A stretch of 64,000 bases of DNA from the NCBI RefSeq assembly GCF_030687295.1, contig NZ_CP117425.1, positions 620,001 to 684,000 of the forward strand. The letters are read 5' to 3'. Within the stretch, counting starts at the first letter, position 1, and each line of letters starts with the position of its first letter. Source of the stretch: Pseudomonas beijingensis (GTDB lineage Bacteria; Pseudomonadota; Gammaproteobacteria; Pseudomonadales; Pseudomonadaceae). A program made the translations under genes and the position numbers. The notes under the pieces are model-generated. The model worked only from the letters and a program-made list of their open reading frames with translations. It was not told the DNA's origin and did no database searches. Shown piece after piece: positions 54,219-64,000 of the stretch.

Positions 54219-54482
54219 TCAGCCGTTGGAGCAGCCGCTGCCCATGATGCTGTAGCGCAGGATGTGGCGCTGGCCTTTGGAGTCGTCGTATTCCATCTTG
54301 GCCGGGACCACTTCGCAGACGTTCGGGATGTCGCTCATGGAGATGACTTTGGCGATGTCCAGGTGGGTGGAGTAGGTGTACTCCTCAATGGCTGGTTTTT
54401 GCTGTGCAGCGTCGGTCGGGGCCTCGTCTGCCATGGCGGTGGCGCAGAGGCTGCCGAGGACCAGAACCCATAAAGCTTTCAT
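54219..54482 (-). CDS. DUF2790 small exported protein
   Basis: An 87-aa protein: signal peptide 1-18 (MKALWVLVLGSLCATAMA), then a DUF2790 domain with YTYSTHLDIAKVISMSDIPN, a cysteine in PNVCEVVPA and a second in MGSGCSNG, which may form a disulfide in the periplasm. This family is frequent and multi-copy in Pseudomonas; function unknown. AGGTGAAAT precedes ATG 54482. Confidence 0.85.
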   Translation of the reverse strand: MKALWVLVLGSLCATAMADEAPTDAAQQKPAIEEYTYSTHLDIAKVISMSDIPNVCEVVPAKMEYDDSKGQRHILRYSIMGSGCSNG

Positions 54483-54742
54483 CTGTATTTCACCTTTTTT
54501 GAGGTCGAGTGGGGTCACGCAACCTTTTTGGGGCTGCGTGTGGAGCAAGTATTGGAAGTTGGATTAACGGCCTTCGTGGGGGCTGTGTTGCGTTAATCGT
54601 GTTTGCCGGTTGGCGAGGTGGATTTTAGGGGGTGGTGGGTGTCGTAAAAAGCCGTGGTTTTGATAAACACTGTTGGTTGATCTGGTAACAATCGCTGCAG
54701 GTGGCGGGTGTTGTCTGTTGCATCTATGTTGGATTTGCCGCC

Positions 54743-54920
54743 GTCATCGCGAGCAAGCTCGGCTCCCACAGGGGGAGCGGCGTTGGACGTAAAGTGAGCG
54801 TTCAATGGAGATCAACTGTGGGAGCGAGCTTGCTCGCGATAGCAGTGGACCAGTTTGCATGGATATTGGCTGACCCACCGCCATCGCGAGCAAGCTCGGC
54901 TCCCACAGGCTCACTCCCAC
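54743..54920. repeat. Three REP elements in a row upstream of acsA
   Basis: CATCGCGAGCAAGCTCGGCT (54745 on), then GTGGGAGCGAGCTTGCTCGC (54818 on), then CATCGCGAGCAAGCTCGGCT again (54881 on). The last two form a regular REPIN; the first is a lone extra arm in inverted order. They lie in the 582-bp gap 54483-55064, in which no gene was seen. Confidence 0.82.
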
Positions 54921-55064
54921 AGGAAAATGCCGGCAGGCAGGGCCTTGCACGTTAGTACCGACATTTTGTAGGGACTTGTTACTACCATCGTCGAATGGTT
55001 CTATAGGCCCGCCCCGGGCTACAACGGGATCATACAAAAACAACTATTCACCGAGGTAAGAAAG

Positions 55065-57020
55065 ATGAGTGCGGCTTCTGTGTATCCCGTTCGTCCCGAG
55101 GTTGCGGCCAATACGCTGACTGACGAGGCGACCTACAAGGCCATGTACCAGCAGTCGGTCGTCAATCCGGACGGCTTCTGGCGCGAGCAGGCCAAGCGCC
55201 TCGATTGGATCAAGCCTTTCACCACGGTGAAGCAGACTTCCTTCGACGACCACCATGTCGACATCAAGTGGTTCGCCGACGGCACCTTGAACGTTTCCTA
55301 CAACTGCCTCGACCGTCACCTGGCCGAGCGCGGCGATCAAATTGCGATTATCTGGGAAGGCGATGACCCGTCCGAGAGCCGCAACATCACCTATCGCGAG
55401 CTGCACGAAGAAGTCTGCAAGTTCGCCAACGCCCTGCGCGGCCAGGACGTTCATCGCGGCGACGTGGTGACCATCTACATGCCGATGATCCCTGAAGCCG
55501 TGGTCGCGATGCTGGCCTGTACCCGGATCGGTGCGATTCACTCGGTGGTGTTCGGTGGTTTCTCCCCTGAAGCACTGGCCGGCCGGATCATCGACTGCAA
55601 ATCCAAAGTGGTGATCACTGCCGACGAAGGCGTTCGCGCCGGCAAGAAGATTCCGCTCAAGGCCAACGTCGATGACGCGCTGACCAACCCGGAAACCAGC
55701 AGCATCCAGAAAGTCATCGTGTGCAAGCGCACGGCCGGCAACATCAAGTGGAACCAGCACCGTGACATCTGGTACGAAGACCTGATGAAGGTGGCCGGCA
55801 CCGTTTGCGCGCCGAAGGAAATGGGCGCCGAGGAAGCGCTGTTCATCCTCTACACCTCCGGTTCCACCGGCAAGCCCAAGGGCGTGCAGCACACCACGGC
55901 CGGCTACTTGCTGTATGCGGCGCTGACCCATGAGCGGGTGTTCGACTACAAGCCTGGCGAAGTCTACTGGTGCACCGCCGACGTGGGTTGGGTCACCGGT
56001 CACAGCTATATCGTCTACGGCCCGCTGGCCAATGGCGCGACCACGCTGCTGTTCGAAGGCGTGCCGAACTATCCGGACATCACCCGGGTGGCCAAGGTCA
56101 TCGACAAGCACAAGGTCAGCATCCTCTACACCGCGCCAACCGCCATCCGCGCGATGATGGCTTCGGGCACCGCCGCGGTCGAAGGCGCCGATGGCAGCAG
56201 CCTGCGCCTGTTGGGTTCGGTGGGCGAGCCGATCAACCCGGAAGCCTGGGACTGGTACTACAAAAATGTCGGCAAGGAGCGTTGCCCGATCGTCGACACC
56301 TGGTGGCAGACCGAAACCGGTGGTGTGCTGATCAGCCCGCTGCCAGGCGCCACGGCGTTGAAGCCGGGTTCCGCGACTCGTCCGTTCTTTGGGGTGGTGC
56401 CAGCGTTGGTGGACAACCTCGGCAACCTGATCGAAGGCGCGGCCGAAGGCAACCTGGTGATCCTCGATTCGTGGCCAGGCCAGGCACGTACGCTGTACGG
56501 CGACCATGATCGTTTTGTCGACACCTACTTCAAGACCTTCAGCGGCATGTACTTCACCGGTGACGGCGCCCGTCGTGACGAGGATGGCTACTACTGGATC
56601 ACCGGTCGGGTGGATGACGTGCTCAACGTGTCCGGTCACCGCATGGGCACGGCCGAGATCGAGAGCGCCATGGTCGCCCACCCGAAAGTCGCCGAAGCGG
56701 CGGTGGTGGGTGTGCCGCACGACATCAAGGGGCAGGGCATCTATGTCTACGTCACTCTCAATGCCGGCGAAGAAACCAGCGAGGCCCTGCGCCTGGAGCT
56801 GAAGAACTGGGTGCGCAAGGAGATCGGTCCGATTGCTTCGCCGGATGTGATCCAGTGGGCGCCCGGGCTGCCGAAGACCCGTTCCGGCAAGATCATGCGC
56901 CGCATCCTGCGCAAGATTGCCACGGCGGAGTACGACGGGTTGGGTGATATCTCCACCCTGGCCGATCCGGGTGTGGTGGCGCATCTGATCGAGACGCACA
57001 AGACCATGAACGTGGCCTGA
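55065..57020 (+). CDS. acsA: Acetyl-CoA synthetase
   Basis: A 651-aa AMP-forming ligase that turns acetate, ATP and CoA into acetyl-CoA. Motifs: [16 protein letters not shown] (P-loop, about residues 263-278), WWQTETGG, the hinge and STGD-equivalent [20 protein letters not shown], and the regulatory-lysine site [11 protein letters not shown] near the end. Full length for AcsA. CGAGGTAAG stands before ATG 55065. Single gene with its own terminator. Confidence 0.97.
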   Translation: MSAASVYPVRPEVAANTLTDEATYKAMYQQSVVNPDGFWREQAKRLDWIKPFTTVKQTSFDDHHVDIKWFADGTLNVSYNCLDRHLAERGDQIAIIWEGDDPSESRNITYRELHEEVCKFANALRGQDVHRGDVVTIYMPMIPEAVVAMLACTRIGAIHSVVFGGFSPEALAGRIIDCKSKVVITADEGVRAGKKIPLKANVDDALTNPETSSIQKVIVCKRTAGNIKWNQHRDIWYEDLMKVAGTVCAPKEMGAEEALFILYTSGSTGKPKGVQHTTAGYLLYAALTHERVFDYKPGEVYWCTADVGWVTGHSYIVYGPLANGATTLLFEGVPNYPDITRVAKVIDKHKVSILYTAPTAIRAMMASGTAAVEGADGSSLRLLGSVGEPINPEAWDWYYKNVGKERCPIVDTWWQTETGGVLISPLPGATALKPGSATRPFFGVVPALVDNLGNLIEGAAEGNLVILDSWPGQARTLYGDHDRFVDTYFKTFSGMYFTGDGARRDEDGYYWITGRVDDVLNVSGHRMGTAEIESAMVAHPKVAEAAVVGVPHDIKGQGIYVYVTLNAGEETSEALRLELKNWVRKEIGPIASPDVIQWAPGLPKTRSGKIMRRILRKIATAEYDGLGDISTLADPGVVAHLIETHKTMNVA

Positions 57021-57036
57021 CGGTCGCATGTAGCGC

Positions 57037-57075
57037 CAAAAGCCCCGCCCGGTATTTGCCGGGTGGGGCTTTTTT
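57037..57075 (+). terminator. Rho-independent terminator of acsA
   Basis: AAAAGCCCCGCCCGGTATTT... pairs as AGCCCCGCCCGG / CCGGGTGGGGCT, followed by TTTTTT. Confidence 0.9.
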
Positions 57076-57120
57076 ATGCGTCCGGCGTGGATCCTTGTGG
57101 AGAGAGGCTTTATCCCCGAT

Positions 57121-57208
57121 TTGTGGGAGCAAGGCTTGCCCGCGATGCAGGCGATGCGGTCCTTCAGAAACCGAGGCGCTTGCATCGCGAGCAAGCTTTG
57201 CTCCCACA
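57121..57208. repeat. REPIN downstream of acsA
   Basis: TTGTGGGAGCAAGGCTTGCC (57121 on) faces GCATCGCGAGCAAGCTTTGC... ending at 57208. The rest of the 685-bp gap to aotJ (57209-57705) holds an ArgR half-site and presumably the aot promoter; no gene was supported there. Confidence 0.82.
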
Positions 57209-57522
57209 AATCAGCGCGCCTGGAGCAGTCGGCGAATAAATATCGACCTTCAAAGCAGGACGCTTCCGAACGTTACCGGTGTTTCGAAATGTGTAACCAA
57301 AGGCGCCACAACGGGGCGATGTGAAACGTGAAGCCCCGTCATAGGGCGGATCCAGGCGTTTCAGAAAATAAGCCGACACGCTGTGCTTGCCGGATTAGAA
57401 GGGTTTGCGAATAATGGGCCCGCTATTTGCAGCATAGATCGGTTTCCCTTCTTTTGCTCTTGCATGAATTTGCGGAGCTGTCAATGTGCTCGAACAGCTT
57501 TCTCGGTGCTTCTGTAATTTGT

Positions 57523-57539
57523 TGTCGCATTGAAGAAAT
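57523..57539 (+). promoter_or_regulatory. Possible ArgR half-site upstream of aotJ
   Basis: TGTCGC-N8-AAT agrees with the Pseudomonas ArgR half-site TGTCGC-N8-AAA except the last base. It is 167 bp before aotJ. A weaker TGTC copy lies about 44 bp upstream. Confidence 0.45.
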
Positions 57540-57705
57540 ATCGGCTTCGGGCCTGTCGTTAGAATGCCGATCACTCGCTCGTCGTGGCTCGCGTTGGTTA
57601 AACCGTGAGCTCCCTAGGACGCAGCGCCAACGTTCGTTTCACCCATTCGCATATTGGGCTGTCGCTCACTCTGCCGTTTTTGCCCTTTACCGATGGAGTC
57701 CCAAG

Positions 57706-58479
57706 ATGAAGAAACTTGTGCTGCTTGGCGCCCTGGCACTGTCCGTGCTGTCCCTGCCGACTTTCGCTGATGAGAAGCCCCTGAAGATTGGTATCGAAGC
57801 GGCTTACCCTCCGTTCGCCTCCAAAGCCCCGGATGGCAGCATCGTCGGTTTCGACTACGACATCGGCAACGCGCTGTGCGAAGAGATGAAGGTCAAGTGC
57901 GTGTGGGTCGAGCAAGAGTTCGACGGCCTGATCCCAGCGCTGAAGGTGCGCAAGATCGACGCGATCCTGTCGTCCATGTCCATCACCGAAGATCGCAAGA
58001 AGTCGGTTGATTTCACCAACAAGTACTACAACACCCCGGCCCGTCTGGTGATGAAGGCCGGTACCCAGGTCGGCGACAACCTGGCTGAGCTCAAGGGCAA
58101 GAACATCGGCGTGCAGCGCGGTTCGATCCACGAGCGTTTCGCCCGTGAAGTGCTGGCTCCGCTGGGTGCCGAGATCAAGCCATACGGTTCGCAGAACGAG
58201 ATCTACCTGGATGTGTCCGCTGGTCGTCTCGACGGCACCGTGGCAGACGCTACGCTGTTGGATGACGGCTTCCTCAAGACCGATGCCGGCAAGGGGTTCG
58301 CGTTCGTCGGCCCGGCCTTTACCGACGAGAAATACTTCGGCGACGGTATCGGTATCGCGGTTCGCAAGGGCGATGCCCTGAAAGACAAGATTAATGGCGC
58401 GATCACCGCCATTCGCGAGAACGGCAAGTACAAGCAAATCCAGGACAAATACTTCGCTTTCGATATCTACGGCAAGTAA
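57706..58479 (+). CDS. aotJ: Arginine/ornithine ABC transporter, periplasmic binding protein
   Basis: A 257-aa class 3 solute-binding protein. Signal peptide 1-20 (ending LPTFA), then [50 protein letters not shown] and [15 protein letters not shown], the amino acid site of the ArtJ/HisJ/AotJ group. It binds basic amino acids in the periplasm and hands them to AotQM. ATG 57706 follows ATGGAGTC. A hairpin after it probably sets higher expression than the membrane genes. Confidence 0.92.
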   Translation: MKKLVLLGALALSVLSLPTFADEKPLKIGIEAAYPPFASKAPDGSIVGFDYDIGNALCEEMKVKCVWVEQEFDGLIPALKVRKIDAILSSMSITEDRKKSVDFTNKYYNTPARLVMKAGTQVGDNLAELKGKNIGVQRGSIHERFAREVLAPLGAEIKPYGSQNEIYLDVSAGRLDGTVADATLLDDGFLKTDAGKGFAFVGPAFTDEKYFGDGIGIAVRKGDALKDKINGAITAIRENGKYKQIQDKYFAFDIYGK

Positions 58480-58499
58480 CGACGTCCCGCCACTCGTGC

Positions 58500-58545
58500 G
58501 AAATGGCGCAAGCAACAGGATCTCTGCGGTTTGCGCCATTTTTTC
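58500..58545 (+). terminator. Attenuating terminator between aotJ and aotQ
   Basis: AAATGGCGCAA (58501-58511) and TTGCGCCATTTTTT (58531-58544) pair around a ~19-base loop and are followed by T residues. Such a site lets the binding protein be made in excess. Confidence 0.8.
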
Positions 58546-58569
58546 ATCCCACTTTCGAGGACCTGAATC

Positions 58570-59259
58570 ATGTTGAAAGGCTACGGGGCTGTCATCCTCG
58601 ATGGCGCATGGTTGACGCTTGAGCTCGCCTTGTCGTCCATGGCCCTGGCCATCGTCCTGGGGTTGATCGGCGTTGCGTTGCGCCTCTCTCCGGTGCGCTG
58701 GCTGGCGTGGCTGGGCGACCTGTATTCCACGGTCATTCGCGGCATTCCCGACCTGGTGTTGATCCTGCTGATTTTCTACGGCGGCCAGGACCTGCTCAAT
58801 CGCGTGGCGCCGATGCTCGGCTATGACGACTACATCGACCTGAACCCGCTGGCGGCCGGTATCGGCACCCTGGGCTTCATCTTCGGTGCGTACCTGTCGG
58901 AAACCTTTCGTGGTGCATTCATGGCGATCCCCAAGGGGCAGGCCGAGGCGGGCATGGCGTACGGCATGAACGGCTTCCAGGTGTTCTTCCGAGTGTTGGT
59001 GCCGCAGATGATTCGCCTGGCGATTCCGGGCTTCACCAACAACTGGCTGGTATTGACCAAGGCCACCGCGCTGATTTCCGTGGTGGGCCTGCAAGACATG
59101 ATGTTCAAGGCCAAGCAGGCGGCGGATGCCACTCGCGAGCCTTTCACCTTCTTCCTCGCAGTGGCGGCGATGTACCTGGTGATCACCAGTGTCTCGTTGC
59201 TGGCATTGCGTCACCTTGAGAAGCGCTACTCGGTAGGCGTAAGGGCGGCTGATCTATGA
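58570..59259 (+). CDS. aotQ: Arginine/ornithine ABC transporter permease AotQ
   Basis: A 229-aa inner-membrane subunit of the HisQ type with five membrane segments. The EAA loop reads IPKGQAEAGMAYGMNGFQVF near residue 120, the contact with the ATPase AotP. GAGGACC precedes ATG 58570. Its stop overlaps the aotM start by 4 bp. Confidence 0.93.
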   Translation: MLKGYGAVILDGAWLTLELALSSMALAIVLGLIGVALRLSPVRWLAWLGDLYSTVIRGIPDLVLILLIFYGGQDLLNRVAPMLGYDDYIDLNPLAAGIGTLGFIFGAYLSETFRGAFMAIPKGQAEAGMAYGMNGFQVFFRVLVPQMIRLAIPGFTNNWLVLTKATALISVVGLQDMMFKAKQAADATREPFTFFLAVAAMYLVITSVSLLALRHLEKRYSVGVRAADL

Positions 59260-59954
59260 TCTTCGACTACAACGTCATCTATGAAGCCTTGCCGCTGTAT
59301 TTCAGTGGCTTGCTGACCACCCTCAAATTGTTGGCCCTGTCGCTGTTCTTTGGTCTGCTGGCGGCGTTGCCCCTGGGGCTGATGCGCGTCTCGAAGCAGC
59401 CGATCGTCAACATGACGGCCTGGCTCTACACCTACGTGATCCGCGGCACGCCGATGCTGGTGCAGTTGTTCCTGATCTACTACGGGCTGGCGCAGTTCGC
59501 GGTCGTGCGCGAAAGCTTCCTCTGGCCGTGGCTGTCCAGCGCGACGTTCTGTGCGTGCCTGGCGTTCGCCATCAACACCAGCGCCTACACCGCCGAAATC
59601 ATCGCCGGCAGCCTGCGGGCCACGCCCAACGGTGAGATCGAGGCGGCCAAGGCCATGGGCATGTCGCGCTACAAGCTGTATCGCCGGATCCTGCTGCCGT
59701 CGGCCTTGCGTCGGGCGCTGCCGCAATACAGCAACGAAGTGATCATGATGCTGCAGACCACCAGCCTGGCCTCCATCGTGACCCTGATCGACATCACCGG
59801 CGCCGCGCGTACGGTGAATGCGCAGTATTACTTGCCGTTCGAGGCCTACATCACGGCCGGCGCGTTCTACCTGTGCCTGACCTTCATCCTGGTGCGCCTG
59901 TTCAAACTGGCCGAGCGCCGCTGGCTGGGTTACCTGGCCCCGCGCAAGCACTGA
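59256..59954 (+). CDS. aotM: Arginine/ornithine ABC transporter permease AotM
   Basis: A 232-aa inner-membrane subunit of the HisM type. The EAA loop is ATPNGEIEAAKAMGMSRYKL near residue 128. It pairs with AotQ to form the channel. ATGA overlap with aotQ shows translational coupling. P. aeruginosa has aotO after aotM; here aotP follows after 56 bp and no aotO is present. Confidence 0.93.
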   Translation: MIFDYNVIYEALPLYFSGLLTTLKLLALSLFFGLLAALPLGLMRVSKQPIVNMTAWLYTYVIRGTPMLVQLFLIYYGLAQFAVVRESFLWPWLSSATFCACLAFAINTSAYTAEIIAGSLRATPNGEIEAAKAMGMSRYKLYRRILLPSALRRALPQYSNEVIMMLQTTSLASIVTLIDITGAARTVNAQYYLPFEAYITAGAFYLCLTFILVRLFKLAERRWLGYLAPRKH

Positions 59955-60010
59955 TAACGCATCGATCCGATCGACTGCTCAATGACTGACGTTTTGTGAG
60001 AACCGACCGC

Positions 60011-60775
60011 ATGTACAAGCTTGAAGTCCAAGACCTGCATAAACGCTATGGCAGTCACGAAGTGCTCAAGGGCGTGTCCCTGAAAGCCGCCGCTGGCGAT
60101 GTAATCAGCATCATCGGCTCCAGTGGCTCTGGCAAGAGTACTTTCCTGCGTTGCATCAACCTGCTTGAGCAACCCCATGCCGGCAAGATTCTGCTCAACA
60201 ACGAAGAGCTGAAGCTGGTCGCCGGCAAGGATGGCGCCATGAAGGCCGCGGACCCCAAGCAACTGCAACGCATGCGTTCGCGGCTGTCGATGGTGTTCCA
60301 GCATTTCAACCTGTGGTCCCACATGACCGCGCTGGAAAACATCATGGAAGCGCCCGTGCATGTACTGGGCGTGGCCAAGGCTGAAGCGCGGGAGAAGGCC
60401 GAGCACTACCTGAACAAGGTCGGCGTGGCCCATCGCAAGGATGCCTACCCGGGCCACATGTCTGGCGGCGAGCAGCAGCGCGTGGCGATTGCCCGTGCGC
60501 TGGCGATGGAGCCTGAGGTGATGCTGTTCGACGAACCGACCTCGGCGCTGGACCCGGAGCTGGTGGGCGACGTGCTCAAGGTGATGCAGGCCCTGGCCCT
60601 GGAAGGCCGGACCATGGTGGTGGTGACCCACGAAATGGGCTTTGCCCGTGAAGTGTCGAACCAGTTGGTGTTCCTGCACAAAGGCATCGTCGAAGAAAGC
60701 GGCAACCCACGCGAAGTGCTGGTCAATCCGCAATCGGAGCGCCTGCAACAATTTCTTTCGGGCAGCCTCAAGTAA
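60011..60775 (+). CDS. aotP: Arginine/ornithine ABC transporter ATP-binding protein AotP
   Basis: A 254-aa cytoplasmic ATPase. Walker A GSSGSGKST (residues ~38-46), Q-loop MVFQHFNLWSHMT, signature SGGEQQRVAIARALAMEPEV, Walker B VMLFDEPTSALDPE and the H-switch VVTHEMGFA. ATG 60011 (MYKLEVQDLHKRYG) is chosen over GTG 59996. Last transporter gene before argR. Confidence 0.95.
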   Translation: MYKLEVQDLHKRYGSHEVLKGVSLKAAAGDVISIIGSSGSGKSTFLRCINLLEQPHAGKILLNNEELKLVAGKDGAMKAADPKQLQRMRSRLSMVFQHFNLWSHMTALENIMEAPVHVLGVAKAEAREKAEHYLNKVGVAHRKDAYPGHMSGGEQQRVAIARALAMEPEVMLFDEPTSALDPELVGDVLKVMQALALEGRTMVVVTHEMGFAREVSNQLVFLHKGIVEESGNPREVLVNPQSERLQQFLSGSLK

Positions 60776-60888
60776 TCGCTCCCGTTACGCACCTGATTTG
60801 GGTCATGCTGCGCACCGTGCGCCAGATGGTCTAATTTGGTTGCAGCCGCTTTTGGCTTTAACACTGTTTTCGCTTCGGATCGCCCGCC

Positions 60889-61870
60889 ATGACTGCCCAT
60901 CGAATAGGTTTCCTGATTTGGCCCAGCACTAAAGCCTTGACGCTGGCGCTGGCCGAGGACGCCTTGCGTGTCGCTCAGCGGGTGCATCCGGATGTGGTCT
61001 ACGAGCTGTCGTTCTTGCAGGCCGAACCCCCGGCCGACGGCGCCTGGCAACTGCCGGGTGAGCCTTGGGCCGGCAAGCTGGAGGGGTTCCAGAAGCTGTT
61101 CCTGCTGGCCGATGAGCCACCAACCGCCCTGGCCTCGCCCCTGAGTAGCGCCCTCAAGCAACTGGTACGCGCCGGTTGTGTGATCGGCGGTTTGTCGGCC
61201 GGTGTCTATCCCTTGGCCCAACTGGGTTTGCTCGACGGTTACCGTGCCGCCGTGCATTGGCGCTGGCAGGACGATTTCTCCGAGCGCTTCCCCAAGGTCA
61301 TCGCCACCAGCCATCTGTTCGACTGGGACCGCGATCGCCTGAGCGCTTGCGGTGGCATGTCGGTGCTGGATCTGTTGCTGGCGGTGCTGGCCCGGGATCA
61401 CGGCGCGGAACTGGCCGGCGCGGTGTCGGAAGAGTTGGTGGTCGAGCGCATTCGCGAAGGCGGCGAGCGCCAGCGCATCCCGCTGCAGAACCGCCTCGGT
61501 TCCAGCCACCCGAAGCTCACCCAGGCGGGTGCTGCTGATGGAAGCCAATATCGAAGAGCCACTGACCACCGACGAAATCGCCCAGCATGTGTGCGTGTCT
61601 CGCCGGCAACTGGAGCGGATCTTCAAGCAATACCTCAACCGCGTGCCCAGCCAGTACTACCTGGAGCTGCGCCTGAACAAGGCCCGGCAGATGTTGATGC
61701 AGACCAGCAAATCCATCATCCAGATCGGCCTGTCCTGCGGTTTCTCCTCGGGGCCACACTTCTCCAGTGCCTACCGCAACTTCTTCGGCGCCACGCCGCG
61801 GGAAGACCGCAACCAGCGACGCAGCAGCAGCCCGTTCGAATTGTCCTCGGTGCCGTCCGAGCGCGGCTAG
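60889..61870 (+). pseudogene. argR: Arginine-responsive regulator ArgR (AraC family), broken by a +1 insertion
   Basis: A 326-aa regulator after correction. Residues 1-190 form the GATase-like sensor (MTAHRIGFLIWPSTKALTLA, VIGGLSAGVYPLAQLGLLDG, CGGMSVLDLLLAVLARDHG). The AraC/XylS DNA-binding domain (TTDEIAQHVCVSRRQLERIF, SIIQIGLSCGFSSGPHFSSA) is in another frame. One extra G in GGG at 61527-61529 separates KLTQA from VLLMEANIEEPL. This Pseudomonas ArgR controls the aot, aru and argininosuccinate pathways in response to arginine. If the break is real the strain lacks it; the intact aot genes, aruC and ArgR sites suggest error instead. Confidence 0.9.
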
Positions 61871-61901
61871 GGTTGGCACAGCCGCCTTGTGGTGAGTGGG
61901 T

Positions 61902-62007
61902 CTGTGGGAGCAAGGCTTGTGGGAGCAAGGCTTGCCCGTGATGCAGGCGCCACGTTTGTGCAGGCTGACCGAGTTATCGTTCATCGCGAGCAAGCTTTGC
62001 TCCCACA
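61902..62007. repeat. REPIN with a 17-bp internal duplication between argR and aruC
   Basis: TGTGGGAGCAAGGCT occurs twice in tandem (61902 and 61919) before TGCCCG; the facing arm GCGAGCAAGCTTTGCTCCCA ends at 62007. The duplicated arm is a fresh local duplication. The remaining gap to 62269 holds the ArgR sites. Confidence 0.8.
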
Positions 62008-62124
62008 GATAAATCCCCTCGCCACAAGTGTTGTGGCTGGCAAGGGGAGGCGTCTGAATCAAATCTCGAGGCGGGCGCCTCAAATCCCTTGGCAACGTTT
62101 AAACTGCGCCTTTGCGACGCTATT

Positions 62125-63490
<1,366 letters not shown>

Positions 63491-63506
63491 TTGTTTACAG
63501 ACTGTA

Positions 63507-63533
63507 CCGGCTCCAATGTGGAGCCGGGCTTTT
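63507..63533 (+). terminator. Hairpin after aruC
   Basis: CCGGCTCCA (63507-63515) / TGGAGCCGG (63519-63527) with an ATG loop, followed by GCTTTT. It may attenuate transcription between aruC and aruF. Confidence 0.7.
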
Positions 63534-63620
63534 GTGGGAGCAAAGCTTGCTCGCGACGGATCGCCTCGGCCTTGCAGGTAGAACTCATTGCCTGCATCGC
63601 GAGCAAGCTTTGCTCCCACA
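63533..63620. repeat. REPIN between aruC and aruF
   Basis: TGTGGGAGCAAAGCTTGCTC (63533 on) faces GCGAGCAAGCTTTGCTCCCA ending at 63620; a third partial arm GCTCCCACA follows at 63626. Confidence 0.82.
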
Positions 63621-63723
63621 AACCTGCTCCCACATTTGAGTCAATAGGGAGGCAGGTCCGGTATTTTTTTCTCTGTGTCGACCCAACGGTCGAACCCTTT
63701 ATTTCAAGTTAAGGAGTGACACC

Positions 63724-64000
63724 ATGCTGGTGATGCGCCCCGCGCAAATGGCTGATCTGGGCGAGGTACAGCGTCTGGCTGCGGACAGTCCGATCGGTGT
63801 CACTTCCTTGCCGGATGACGTGGAACGCCTGAGCGACAAGATCGCCGCAAGCGAAGCCTCGTTTGCCGCCGAAGTCAGCTTCAACGGCGAGGAAAGCTAT
63901 TTCTTCGTCCTTGAAGACACCGCGACCGGCAAACTGGCCGGCTGCTCGGCCATCGTCGCGTCGGCCGGTTATTCCGAACCGTTCTACAGCTTTCGCAACG
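63724..64000 (+). CDS. aruF: Arginine N-succinyltransferase, alpha subunit (5' part)
   Basis: The first 92 codons of a gene running out of the window. MLVMRPAQMADLGEVQRLA, GVTSLPDDVERLSDKI and GKLAGCSAIVASAGYSEPFY are those of the arginine/ornithine succinyltransferase (AstA/AruF) family, which uses succinyl-CoA to succinylate arginine in the first step of the AST pathway. AAGGAG stands before ATG 63724. Follows aruC in the aru operon. Confidence 0.92.
   Translation, partial: MLVMRPAQMADLGEVQRLAADSPIGVTSLPDDVERLSDKIAASEASFAAEVSFNGEESYFFVLEDTATGKLAGCSAIVASAGYSEPFYSFRN

Noticed and set aside
55044..57209. 721-aa minus-strand ORF opposite acsA
   Set aside because: Antisense of an intact acetyl-CoA synthetase with the expected motifs.
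57427..57705. N-terminal extension of aotJ (350-aa form)
   Set aside because: The upstream start would precede the signal peptide by 93 residues; ATG 57706 begins a normal signal peptide with a ribosome site.
57598..59214. 538-aa minus-strand ORF opposite aotJ-aotQ
   Set aside because: Spans two genes and an intergenic region antisense; no domain.

Overview
The window is a chromosomal segment of a Pseudomonas, most likely from the P. fluorescens species complex. The evidence is the high-GC Pseudomonas-type gene content (colRS-orf222-wapQ, aot-argR-aruC, icmP-type iron cluster, class Ia nrdB with a long N-terminal extension) and the intergenic REP/REPIN palindromes built on GTGGGAGCGAGCTTGCTCGC, which are characteristic of that group. 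No phage, IS element, rRNA, tRNA or CRISPR array was recognised.

Layout. 0.1-8.2 kb: housekeeping genes metG (-), apbC/mrp (+), an SDR (-), a HugZ-like protein, fxsA and groES-groEL. 8.4-13.2 kb: a PAP2 phosphatase diverging from colR-colS-orf222-wapQ and a small secreted protein, an envelope-maintenance unit. 13.3-21.3 kb: an RND efflux pair (probably MexVW), then a DHOR/imelysin/DUF1513 cluster that lacks the expected first imelysin (icmP). 21.6-25.8 kb: a Cpx-like system (regulator, Spy-like periplasmic protein, sensor), a coiled-coil membrane protein, yciI and yciB. 25.9-30.8 kb: PHP phosphoesterase, yciO, scpA, scpB, rluB. 31-32.2 kb: an M29-like metallopeptidase preceded by a 45-codon peptide gene with a strong ribosome site. 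32.8-41.5 kb: aroP-type permease, arfB, MFS transporter, two tiny proteins, a chemoreceptor, zntB-like CorA, PepSY protein, glpQ. 42.1-42.7 kb: five REPINs in a 134-bp tandem array. 42.7-48.7 kb: small metabolic genes and their regulators (ABM/GATase/LysR, TetR/metallo-beta-lactamase fold, XRE, AraC/TSUP). 48.7-52.1 kb: an accessory pocket with an unknown zinc-ribbon-like protein, an XRE regulator with a palindromic operator, an orphan Phd antitoxin, a truncated antitoxin, an HNH endonuclease and a BRO-N protein. 52.5-57 kb: nrdB (without nrdA beside it) with an upstream NrdR box, a DUF2790 protein, acsA. 57.7-64 kb: arginine uptake and catabolism, aotJQMP, argR, aruC and the start of aruF, with ArgR half-sites ahead of aotJ and aruC.

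Two things stand out. First, seven +1 frameshifts, each lengthening a G/C run by one base, break six genes (metG, MFS x2, chemoreceptor x2, tetR, argR); an eighth in an A/T run may break the HNH gene. The uniform pattern points to sequencing or assembly error more than to gene decay. Second, the best candidate for an undescribed system is the 45-residue peptide, with an acidic leader-like part and a hydrophobic tail, next to a dedicated M29-like peptidase; this is inference from sequence only.
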